In this document: positions 1 to 7,503 of the stretch, piece by piece
How positions within the stretch are numbered: position 1 is the first letter of the stretch
How the letters are laid out: each line of letters opens with the position of its first letter
Assembly: GCF_036227485.1 (NCBI RefSeq)
Contig: NZ_CP109479.1
Coordinates: 9,982,001 to 10,046,000, forward strand
Length of the DNA stretch: 64,000 nt
DNA from: Streptomyces sp. NBC_01451
GTDB lineage: Bacteria > Actinomycetota > Actinomycetes > Streptomycetales > Streptomycetaceae
Direction of reading: 5' to 3'
Translations under genes and position numbers: made by a program
The notes under the pieces: generated by a model
The model's database searches: none
Told to the model about the DNA's origin: nothing
The model's input: only the letters and a program-made list of their open reading frames with translations

Positions 1-16
1 ATGCCGGAGGGGCGCG

Positions 17-403
17 ATGATTGTCGTGGTCCGGATCGTGTTGGGCCTGCTGCTGATGGCGCACGGCCTTGTTCACCTGCTGTATGTGGCCCCGGATGTG
101 CCCGAGTTCTCCCTGGACCATTCGCGGCTGATACCTGAATCGGCACGCCAGCCCTTCGGCGTGGTCCTGATGGCGCTGGCGGTGGCTGGCTTCGCCACTC
201 TCGTCCTGTCGGTCTGGGGGGTGCCGGGCCTGGTCTCCTCGTGGCCGGTGATCACCATCGTGGCCAGCCTGGTCTCTGCGATGCTCCTCCTGCTGTTCTG
301 GAATGCCCGGCTCGTCTTCGGTATCACGATCGATATCGCCCTTGTCGCGCTGGCTCTGGTCCGGCCGGGGTGGATGGACACGGTCGTCGGTGCAGACCAC
401 TGA
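17..403 (+). CDS. Small four-helix membrane protein, 3' end cut by an insertion sequence
   Basis: A 128-residue protein of unknown function with about four hydrophobic segments (near residues 3-24, 48-68, 74-96 and 98-115), so it should sit in the cytoplasmic membrane. The ATG follows GGAGGGGCGCG, a usable ribosome site. Its TGA stop (401-403) lies inside the left inverted repeat of the adjacent IS1182-type element, so the present C-terminus is supplied by the element. Removing 399-2200 in silico lets the frame run 13 codons further, to a TGA at 2242-2244 that overlaps the ATG of the next small gene as ATGA. The original protein was therefore probably about 141 residues and the first gene of a coupled operon. 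That reconstruction assumes no target duplication. Confidence 0.6.
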   Translation: MIVVVRIVLGLLLMAHGLVHLLYVAPDVPEFSLDHSRLIPESARQPFGVVLMALAVAGFATLVLSVWGVPGLVSSWPVITIVASLVSAMLLLLFWNARLVFGITIDIALVALALVRPGWMDTVVGADH

Positions 404-431
404 GCGACTCTGTCGGGAATCTTGAGGACGG
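399..431 (+). repeat. Left terminal inverted repeat of the IS1182-type element
   Basis: This 33-bp sequence is the exact reverse complement of 2168-2200. Its bases 401-403 form the stop codon of the upstream reading frame. Confidence 0.88.
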
Positions 432-434
432 GCG

Positions 435-2099
435 TCACTTCCCTTGGCGCCACCACAGTGGCCGGGGTAAGTCGCGTGCGTCGAGGTACTGCTGGAATGC
501 TGTGGGAGGGCGGGGCCGGTACGAGTCGTCGGCGGGTTCTTGAAGGCTCAGCCGCTCGACGTTGATCGCGAGTGCGGTCAGGACGTGCTGGACGTGCGTC
601 CTGGCCAGGCCACGGTAGCGGCACCGGCGTCCGCGGTGGCCGTTGGCGAACTCCTCGATGGTGCCCTCGGCCCCCGAGCGTCGCCCGTAGAGTTGGCGCC
701 AGTCCGCGTCCTGCTGGTCGGCGCGGTTCTTGGTTTGGAGTTCGTGCAGGCGGCGGGTGGGAAAGTACAGGCTGCGAAACGGGCCTGGAGTGCACTTGGC
801 CCGCTCGGGGCAGCGGCCGCACTGGCGGGCGTCGAACCGGACTGTGACCTTGGTCGGCTCGGCCACCGGCAGGTCCTGCCAGTTGCCGCTGACCTGCCCG
901 TTGTGGCAGGTGACCTCGCGCTGGTCGAAGTCGATGATGAAGTTCTCCCGGCCGAATCCGTCGTTGGCCCGGTGCTGCGGGGTGGTGCTGGGCGGAAGCG
1001 GCCCGATCAGAGTGACGCGGTGCAGGCGGGCGGCGGCGTCCATGCCGGCCACGGAGGTGTAGCCGCCGTCGACCAGGTGCCGGTCCGGCAGCAGGCGCAG
1101 CCGCCTGAGGCGGGCGTGGATGCCGGGCAGCGCCTGGCTGTCCGCGCTGGAGACGGCGGTGGCCACGTCGTTGATGACGTTGATCCGCTTGTCGTCGCAG
1201 GTCTCGGTCACGTGCACGAGGTAGCCGGTCCAGTGGGTGTCGCCACGGCGCGTCCAGCGCGCCTCGGTCTCATACGGCGACTCGATCTGAATCCGGGAGG
1301 GCGGCCGGCCGTCGCGCTTCGTGCGCGGCCTGAACCGCCCCTTGGCATCCACCAGGAAGTGCTGCACCAGGATCGTTCGGAGCACCTTCGCCTGCGCCGG
1401 AGCGCCGCCGGGGAACCGGGCGTCAAGGCGTTGCAGCAGCTCGCGGGCGTCGTTGCCCACCTGCTCCAGGCGGGCAACGGGGTGGCTGGGCTGGGAGCAC
1501 AGGCGCACCGGCCGGCCGTAGCGTTGGGCCCATTCGGCGGTGACCAGCTCATCCAGCACCTCTGGCGCGTCGCGGGCCACCTCTTCCAGCACGGCGCGGA
1601 CCGCCTCGGCCACCAGCTCCAGGCGGGTCAACTCCCGTGCGGCGGACAGGACGTGGGTGGAGACGGTGCGCTGCGTGACGCGCCCCTTGAGCAGGCCGGC
1701 CCGTCGGATCCGGGTGAGTGCGAGGCCCAGCAGCCGGTCGGCGCGGTCGCCTTCGGCGAGCCGGTCGCGGAAGTCGGACAGGACGCTGTGCTGGAAGCCG
1801 GGATCGTCCAGGTCCAGTCCGAGGGCGTACTTGAAGTCGATTCGGCAGCGCACCGCCTCGGCGGCCTGGCGGTCGGAGAGGTTCATCGCGTACTGCAGCA
1901 CGCAGACGGTGGCGAGCTGGGCGGGTGAGAGCACAGGGCGGCCGTCACGCGGGTACCAGGCGGTGAAGTCCTCGTCACGCCAGAGGCCATCGAGGCGGTC
2001 GCGGATCCACATCGCGGTGGTGCCCTTGGGGTTGGCCGCGCGGGCAACCCGGGCGGTCAGCGGCGGGATCTCGGCTCCGGAGTGAGGTTGGAGGGACAC
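435..2099 (-). CDS. IS1182 family transposase
   Basis: A 554-residue DDE transposase. The N-terminal part (about residues 30-110) has the DUF772-like segment with SDRQAAEAVRCRIDFKYALG. The core includes LVDGGYTS, matching the second acidic motif, then the cysteine pair CGRCPERAKC near residue 425, and near the end RRSGAEGTIEEF with the catalytic Glu region. The GTG start is supported by CAGGAG six bases upstream. No frameshift is visible, so the element may be functional. It is the only gene between the two inverted repeats. Confidence 0.9.
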   Translation of the reverse strand: MSLQPHSGAEIPPLTARVARAANPKGTTAMWIRDRLDGLWRDEDFTAWYPRDGRPVLSPAQLATVCVLQYAMNLSDRQAAEAVRCRIDFKYALGLDLDDPGFQHSVLSDFRDRLAEGDRADRLLGLALTRIRRAGLLKGRVTQRTVSTHVLSAARELTRLELVAEAVRAVLEEVARDAPEVLDELVTAEWAQRYGRPVRLCSQPSHPVARLEQVGNDARELLQRLDARFPGGAPAQAKVLRTILVQHFLVDAKGRFRPRTKRDGRPPSRIQIESPYETEARWTRRGDTHWTGYLVHVTETCDDKRINVINDVATAVSSADSQALPGIHARLRRLRLLPDRHLVDGGYTSVAGMDAAARLHRVTLIGPLPPSTTPQHRANDGFGRENFIIDFDQREVTCHNGQVSGNWQDLPVAEPTKVTVRFDARQCGRCPERAKCTPGPFRSLYFPTRRLHELQTKNRADQQDADWRQLYGRRSGAEGTIEEFANGHRGRRCRYRGLARTHVQHVLTALAINVERLSLQEPADDSYRPRPPTAFQQYLDARDLPRPLWWRQGK

Positions 2100-2167
2100 A
2101 TCGGGCTCCTGGGGAACGAGGGCGGGACGTTACAACGAGCCTGACGCAACGTCACGATCGTTAACTG

Positions 2168-2200
2168 CCGTCCTCAAGATTCCCGACAGAGTCGCTCAGT
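2168..2200 (-). repeat. Right terminal inverted repeat of the IS1182-type element
   Basis: Perfect 33-bp match, inverted, to 399-431. The sequence just outside (from 2201) restores the reading frame of the interrupted upstream gene when the element is removed in silico. Confidence 0.88.
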
Positions 2201-2240
2201 GCGCGGGCACATCTGGTGGGCGCCGGGCGCACGCCGGGAG

Positions 2241-2378
2241 ATGACCGTCTTCGCTCTCTTCGGCCTGGCCGTTCTCGGCGTCGACAACACCTCGGCTGCG
2301 GACGGAACGGACCGCCGTCCGCCCATGCCCTCGGTGTCGTACCCGATCGACCTCTCTGTCCTGGGAGGTGGACGATGA
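2241..2378 (+). CDS. Hypothetical 45-residue protein, coupled to the next frame
   Basis: A short frame beginning MTVFALFGLAVLGVDNTSA, with one hydrophobic stretch and a proline-rich tail. I do not recognise it. Support is positional. Its ATG would overlap the reconstructed stop of the IS-interrupted gene (ATGA at 2241-2244), and its own TGA (2376-2378) overlaps the ATG of the following Mrr-like frame as ATGA at 2375-2378. A chain of four-base overlaps is typical of real actinobacterial operons. The frame is also open upstream to the IS edge, so it could instead be the tail of a longer gene. Confidence 0.35.
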   Translation: MTVFALFGLAVLGVDNTSAADGTDRRPPMPSVSYPIDLSVLGGGR

Positions 2379-2617
2379 CCCGGCGTCCCAGCGGTCGGCG
2401 TAGCCGGCAGGACGCGCCGATCACCGTCCTGGTTGTGGTCGTGGCGGTCGGACTGGTGGTGATGGTGGTCAACTGGCTGCTCGCGCACTGGTGACTGCTG
2501 CTCGGCGTGGTCGTCTTCGCTGTCTTGGGCGGCATGGGGTGGTGGCAGCAGTGGACGCGGTGTGTGCAGTGGGAGCACGCGCGGGCGCGCCCTGCGCTGT
2601 TGATGGTGCCGGGCTGA
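2375..2617 (+). pseudogene. N-terminal remnant of a membrane-anchored Mrr-like restriction endonuclease
   Basis: The frame opens with a basic N-terminus (MTRRPSGRRSRQ) and a first membrane helix ending NWLLAHW, then a TGA at 2492-2494. The same frame continues with LLLGVVVFAVLGG, WWQQW and a charged stretch (CVQWEHARARP) before stopping at 2615. From memory, actinobacterial membrane nucleases of the Mrr type start with exactly this pattern of basic tail, two helices and WW..Q..R..QWE.ARA. The internal TGA would then be a TGG-to-TGA nonsense mutation and the nuclease domain is gone. GGAGGTGG sits just upstream of the ATG. The family call is inference. Confidence 0.45.
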
Positions 2618-2906
2618 GAGTGAAGGTCGGCTCTTCGCGCTGGGAACGCCGCCCGTCGCGTGCGTGCGACCGGGTTGCGCTCCGACGTACCTGTGGAGCT
2701 GTCAGCACATGCTGCGCCGTAAACGATGTACGGCCGCAGCTGGACCCGAGGCCAAGCTCGGCAGGCGGCCGCCACGGGCTGCCTGCCGAGAGTGATCGCA
2801 CATTGGCCTCAGAGGCAGGGCATCGGCACGAGGCGCAGCTCGATCACCTGTCCTGCCTCACGTGGCAGCGTCCTGGCGCCGAACCACGACGGGGCTTCGC
2901 CCGAGG

Positions 2907-5843
2907 TCAGCCGTATACGTTGAATTCCGCGATTGACCACCAGTTGCTCGGGACGTCGCCGGTGTTGACGACCTTGATGTAGCGAGCCGACTGCGTCGGG
3001 AAGGAGACCAGTTGGACGCGTTGGCCGTCTGTTACGGAAGAAACCTTGGTCCAGTCGGTTCCGTCCGTGGACGCGTATACGTCTGCGCTTCGCGCGTAGT
3101 CGCCAGTGCTGCTGCCGACATCCAGCACGATCTTGTCGAAGGTTTGCGTCTGGCCCATGTCGACTTGGATCCAGAGGCCGCTGTACTGCCCTGTTCCGGA
3201 GCTGTACCGAGTGCCGGAGTCACCGTCCAGCATCTTTCCGGGGGCGTCGCCGGAACTCGCATCCGATGCCGTCGCGACCCATCCCGTCCGGGGCAGCGCG
3301 GAGGCCAGATCCATGACGTCGAAGGAAGATCCACCCGCAGCGACTCCGCCCGCTGCGTTCACGGAGATCGTGTGTTTCCCTGACGGAACTCCATCCGGAA
3401 CATAAGCGCTGATTCTGGTGTCCGACCAGCTGTCTATGCCGGCGAAGGCTGATCCGAAATACACGGTGCCCAGCTCCTGCGTGTCACCGAAACCGGAACC
3501 GCTGATCGTGAACCTGGAGCGCGGCATGCCTTCGCTCGGCGTCACACCGCTGAACACGGGCACCGGGAGACTCGACAACTTCTTGGTCGTGAACATCGCC
3601 GACGTCCCACTGGGGAGTTCGTAGACATAGGAGCCGTCGTCGGACACCGGGAAACTCTGGCTCCTGGCGGTTTTGTTGAACACCACGGTGACGTGCGACC
3701 CTTCCGAGCTGGTCCAGGTCTTCAGCTCAAGGCCCTTCGACACCGCGGCCGGAGCCGTCATCGATCCGGTTCCACGCGGAGAACCGTACACATCGATTTC
3801 GGCGATGGACCACCAGAAGCCGGATGTCGCGGTACTGGCTACGCGGATGTACCGCGCCTTCCGGGCCAGTATCGTGACGGTCACCGTTCCTATGCCGCCG
3901 CTGCCGCTGGCGATCGCGGCGCCCCAGTCGACACCGTCGTCCGAGACATACACCTGATATCTGGTGATGTAGTCGAACGAATTGTCCTTCCCGGTGTCGA
4001 GGACGATTTTGTTGAAGCTGGTGGAGCTGCCCAGATCGATCTGGAACCAGTCGCCGCTCGTCATCCCGTGCCCGAGATTCCACCGGGTGTTGATATCGCC
4101 GTCGATCGCGCTCGCGGCCACACCCCAGTCCGCGCTCGCCGACGCCGTGGCGGTCCACTCGTCACGGCTCAGCACCCCTCCCGTCGTCCGGACGGAAGCT
4201 CCGATCGGCAGGGAGTACGTGATCAGGTCGTTTCCGGCGTGGATGGTGTTCTGGTAGGGCAGTAGTGCCGGATCGTAGGTGATGGTGACGGGACCGGACG
4301 GTGAGCTGAACGTGAAGTCGTGCGTCGGGTCCGAGACCTTGGCCGCGGCGGGGATCCTGCCGCTCTGCGTGAGCCCCGAGTAGGTGAAGGTGACGGCGTC
4401 GCCGGCGTTCAGGGTGTAGTCGAACGACTGTGTTCTGTCCGCGACGCTGAAGGTTTTCGCCGAACTCCCCGAGTTGTAGGCGATCAGAACCTTGGAACCG
4501 TCCGGGTTCCGGAAGGCGACGTTCTCTATGCTTCCCTCCCCGAAGCTGTTCGAGTAGATCCGATGCGCTCCGGGCTTGACGAACCTGCTGGCGTGAGCGA
4601 GGGCGTGGTAGTCCACGTTGTAGGACACCTTGCCGCCGGCCGGATCAATCGTGACCAGTCCCCGGCACATGGGGATGCCGTCGGTGTCGCTGTTGAGCGG
4701 GCCCATGCCGGGGTCCAGTGCGATGTTCCAGAGCATCACGCCGTTCGCCCAGTTGCGCATGCTGTCGATGATCCACGTGCCCAGTGCTTCGTTGAACGCC
4801 GTCTGGTTGTCGCCCTGCCAAAGACCTCCGGTGGCTTCCGTGAGATAGGCCTCCTTGCCCGGATAGTCGTTGTGGACGAGGGTCTGGTAACTCGGGTTTC
4901 CGCTGTAGATGTGCCATCCGGTTCCGGCGGCGTACCTCGAGGCCGCGGGATCCTTGAAAATCGTCTCGGGATACGAGGGCACATCCCAGTTGTGGTCCCA
5001 CGCCAGAATCTTCGTGGATATACCGTTGGCCTCGAACGCCTCGCCGATCTCCTGGATCACCTGGGATTCCTGGTAGGCGGACAGGAACATGCCCGGCCAG
5101 GTGGGCGTGCCCATCGGTTCGTTCTGCGGTGAGATGTAGGAGATCGGCACGCCGGCCTTGCGGTACGCCTGGATGAACTTGACGAAGTAGTCGGCCAGTT
5201 CGGCGGTGCACTCGCTCTTGAGGGTGCCTCCCACCATGGAATCGGAGGTCTTCATCCAGCCCGGCGGGCTCCAGGGGGTGGCCAGGATCTTGATGGACGG
5301 GTTGAGCGCGAGAGCCTGCCGCAGGGCGGGAATGATGTACGACGCGTCATGTTGGACGGAGAAGTGGGACAGGGCCGGATCCGTCTGCCCCGCAGGCATG
5401 TCGTCGTAGGAGTAGCTTCCGGATGCGTTGAAGTCCGTGGCACCCATCGGGGAGCGGACCATGCTGAGGCCGATGCCCCTTGAGGGGTCGAAAAGTTCTT
5501 GCATCAACTTGGTTCGACCGGCGCTGGGCAGCTTGTTGATGAGCCAGGCTGCGGAGTCGGTCATGGCCGCACCGAACCCCTGGACTCTTTGGTACTTGAC
5601 GCTGTCGTCTACCTTGATCGTGAGCGGGTTGGCCGTGCGCTTCGTTTCGAAACGCACGGCGCTTTGAGGAGCGACCCATTTCTCTGCTGAGACGTCTGTC
5701 AGCCAGACACGCACGGAGTTGCCGTGTGAGGCTTCCTCCCGCAGCGTGGCGGCGACGGCGTTTTCGGAAACCTGCGTCCAGGCGGCGGCGACGCCGATGG
5801 CGGTGGTGAGAAACTGGCGTCGTCCGAGACCGTACGAGCTCAT
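2907..5843 (-). CDS. Secreted GH30 glycoside hydrolase with F5/8C and IPT modules
   Basis: A 978-residue exported enzyme. The N-terminus has a twin-arginine-like signal (GLGRRQFLTT, then a hydrophobic run). The catalytic GH30 barrel spans about residues 55-500. It contains ISPQNEPMG with the probable acid/base Glu242 and AYLTEATGG with the probable nucleophile Glu336. A discoidin (F5/8C, CBM32-like) module follows at about 575-690, an IPT/TIG fold at about 765-845 and a second F5/8C module to the end. GH30 enzymes cleave beta-1,6-glucans, glucosylceramides or xylans; I cannot tell which here. AAGGAGG lies eight bases before the ATG. It is the last gene of the leftward sugar operon, 109 bp after the GH32 gene. 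Confidence 0.88.
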   Translation of the reverse strand: MSSYGLGRRQFLTTAIGVAAAWTQVSENAVAATLREEASHGNSVRVWLTDVSAEKWVAPQSAVRFETKRTANPLTIKVDDSVKYQRVQGFGAAMTDSAAWLINKLPSAGRTKLMQELFDPSRGIGLSMVRSPMGATDFNASGSYSYDDMPAGQTDPALSHFSVQHDASYIIPALRQALALNPSIKILATPWSPPGWMKTSDSMVGGTLKSECTAELADYFVKFIQAYRKAGVPISYISPQNEPMGTPTWPGMFLSAYQESQVIQEIGEAFEANGISTKILAWDHNWDVPSYPETIFKDPAASRYAAGTGWHIYSGNPSYQTLVHNDYPGKEAYLTEATGGLWQGDNQTAFNEALGTWIIDSMRNWANGVMLWNIALDPGMGPLNSDTDGIPMCRGLVTIDPAGGKVSYNVDYHALAHASRFVKPGAHRIYSNSFGEGSIENVAFRNPDGSKVLIAYNSGSSAKTFSVADRTQSFDYTLNAGDAVTFTYSGLTQSGRIPAAAKVSDPTHDFTFSSPSGPVTITYDPALLPYQNTIHAGNDLITYSLPIGASVRTTGGVLSRDEWTATASASADWGVAASAIDGDINTRWNLGHGMTSGDWFQIDLGSSTSFNKIVLDTGKDNSFDYITRYQVYVSDDGVDWGAAIASGSGGIGTVTVTILARKARYIRVASTATSGFWWSIAEIDVYGSPRGTGSMTAPAAVSKGLELKTWTSSEGSHVTVVFNKTARSQSFPVSDDGSYVYELPSGTSAMFTTKKLSSLPVPVFSGVTPSEGMPRSRFTISGSGFGDTQELGTVYFGSAFAGIDSWSDTRISAYVPDGVPSGKHTISVNAAGGVAAGGSSFDVMDLASALPRTGWVATASDASSGDAPGKMLDGDSGTRYSSGTGQYSGLWIQVDMGQTQTFDKIVLDVGSSTGDYARSADVYASTDGTDWTKVSSVTDGQRVQLVSFPTQSARYIKVVNTGDVPSNWWSIAEFNVYG

Positions 5844-5952
5844 CGAAGATCCTCCTTCGGACCTGTGTGTCGGGTGCTTGAAGCCAGGTGGGGGAGGGGG
5901 AGCGGTTTCGAGTCGGCTCCCGGGCGACGCCGTCGGCGTCAGTGCCTGCCTA

Positions 5953-7404
5953 CTACGCGGCGCCGGTGCTCGGCTCCTTGATCACGAGCGGGTGCAGCTG
6001 CCACGCGTCGACCGCGAATCCGAGACTCGCACCTGACGCGGTGCGGGCCTGCAGGCGCCAAGGTCCCTGTCCTGTCGGGTAGAAGCGCAGGGTGAGGACC
6101 TGGCCGGTGGTGGTCAGGAAGACCTCGGCGATGGAGTGGTCGGCGACCACACGCAGATCGACGGGGTGACCGGTGGGGCAGGGCATCCGGTACGAGCCGC
6201 CGTGGGCCCGGGTGTCCAGCGAGGCGTCCTCGCGGTCGACGACCAGTTCGCCGGCCTCGGCATCGAGGCGGATGTCGAGGTATTCCGAGCCGTCCGGGTT
6301 GGTGAGCAGTCGCAGAGCGGCGTCCGCGGTGGGTTGCAGGCGGGCCGTCAGGTCGAAGGCCCGGCCCACGTCGCCGAGGTCCACCGGCTGGGGGCCGTGT
6401 GTCTCGCCCCGGGCGTGGACGGTGTGTTCGCCACGCAGGGCGAGCAGTTCGGTGGCGGGCTGCTGGCGCAGTGTGTTGTCGTCGCCGACGTGGATCTCGC
6501 GGGGCAGGGTGAGGACGCCGGCCCATCCGTCCGTAACGGTCCAGGCTTGGTCGCGGGCTTCCCATGACCAGCCCCACAGCAGCCATCTGCCGCCAGGTGC
6601 GCGCAGGAGCGCGGGTGCGTAGAAGTCGGGGCCGTGGTCTGCCCACACCGGCGCGTCGGCCTTGAAACGACCGTCGTGCTCTTCGCCGATCAGGGCTGCG
6701 ACGCGCTGCGGGCCGGTGTGGTGATTCCAGGTGCTGACGAGGAGGGCGCCTCTTCCGCCGGCTGCCGGGAGGTATTGGGGGCACTCCCAGCCCTCGCCGG
6801 TGAGCTGCTCGGTGCCGCCGATGGGCTCCGGGTGTCGGGTGGCGAAGGGGCCTCGGTAGGTCCAGTTCTCCAGGTCGGGTGAGTCGTAGAGGAGGGCGGC
6901 GGCGCGGCCGTCGGCGAGAGCGGCGCCGACCAGCATCCGCCAGCTGTCGCCGTCCCGCCAGGCGTACGGGTCGCGGTACATGGTGCAGCCCTCGGGCAGC
7001 TCGGGGATGAGCAGTTCGCCCCGCGGTCGGAAGGTCCGGCCGCCGTCGTGGGAGACGGCGGAGGTGACCGGCTGGTGCTGGAACGAGCGGTCCTCGCGGT
7101 GTGCGGAGTAGAAGGCGACGAGCCGGTCTCCGTCGTCGACGGCGTTGCCGGAGAAGCAGCCATCGGCGTCCACGCCACCGGGCGTCGGGGACAGCGCGGT
7201 CGGCAGCGGCTCCCAGCTCAGCAGGTCGGGGCTGCGGAAGTGGCCCCAGTGCATGTTCGCGTGGGTCGCTCCGTACGGGTTGTACTGGTAGCAGAGGTGG
7301 TAGTGGCCGTCGTGGAAGACCAGCCCGTTGGGGTCGTTGATCCAGTTGCGGGGCGGGCGCAGGTGCGCCACGGGGTGGTGCGGATCGAGGGGTGTGGTGG
7401 ACAC
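5953..7404 (-). CDS. Cytoplasmic GH32 beta-fructosidase
   Basis: A 483-residue GH32 enzyme without a signal peptide. The three family motifs are present: NWINDPNGL with nucleophile Asp24, RDPYAW with transition-state Asp145, and WECPQYLP with acid/base Glu207. A five-bladed propeller is followed by a C-terminal beta-sandwich from about residue 330. GH32 enzymes remove fructose from sucrose, inulin or levan. Being intracellular, this one should act on imported short oligosaccharides or sucrose. It lies 99 bp after the GH3 gene, with a strong hairpin in the gap, and before GH30. Its pairing with beta-glucan enzymes in one operon is unusual. Confidence 0.9.
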   Translation of the reverse strand: MSTTPLDPHHPVAHLRPPRNWINDPNGLVFHDGHYHLCYQYNPYGATHANMHWGHFRSPDLLSWEPLPTALSPTPGGVDADGCFSGNAVDDGDRLVAFYSAHREDRSFQHQPVTSAVSHDGGRTFRPRGELLIPELPEGCTMYRDPYAWRDGDSWRMLVGAALADGRAAALLYDSPDLENWTYRGPFATRHPEPIGGTEQLTGEGWECPQYLPAAGGRGALLVSTWNHHTGPQRVAALIGEEHDGRFKADAPVWADHGPDFYAPALLRAPGGRWLLWGWSWEARDQAWTVTDGWAGVLTLPREIHVGDDNTLRQQPATELLALRGEHTVHARGETHGPQPVDLGDVGRAFDLTARLQPTADAALRLLTNPDGSEYLDIRLDAEAGELVVDREDASLDTRAHGGSYRMPCPTGHPVDLRVVADHSIAEVFLTTTGQVLTLRFYPTGQGPWRLQARTASGASLGFAVDAWQLHPLVIKEPSTGAA

Positions 7405-7432
7405 ACGCGTGCCTTTCGGTGGTTCAGAGGTG

Positions 7433-7466
7433 CCCGCCCAGCCGGGTCAGGGATCGGCTGGGCGGG
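7433..7466 (-). repeat. Strong intercistronic hairpin between GH3 and GH32
   Basis: Perfect inverted repeat with 11-bp arms (cccgcccagcc and ggctgggcggg) and a 12-base loop, in the 99-bp gap between the two genes. It has no following T run on the transcribed strand, so it is more likely an mRNA-processing, stability or attenuating structure than a full terminator. Confidence 0.6.
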
Positions 7467-7503
7467 GGCTTCGAGCAGCGTTCGCATGTCCCGCAAACGG
7501 CGT

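Larger units (their letters stand above)
399..2200 (-). mobile_element. Complete IS1182-type insertion sequence (1802 bp)
   Basis: The element holds one full-length transposase gene on the minus strand and is bounded by 33-bp perfect inverted repeats (399-431 and 2168-2200, outer bases actgagcgactctgtcggga). I see no flanking direct repeat. The uninterrupted transposase and identical ends suggest a recent arrival or a still active copy. It separates the 128-residue membrane gene from two small downstream frames. Family assignment rests on the transposase. Confidence 0.85.
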
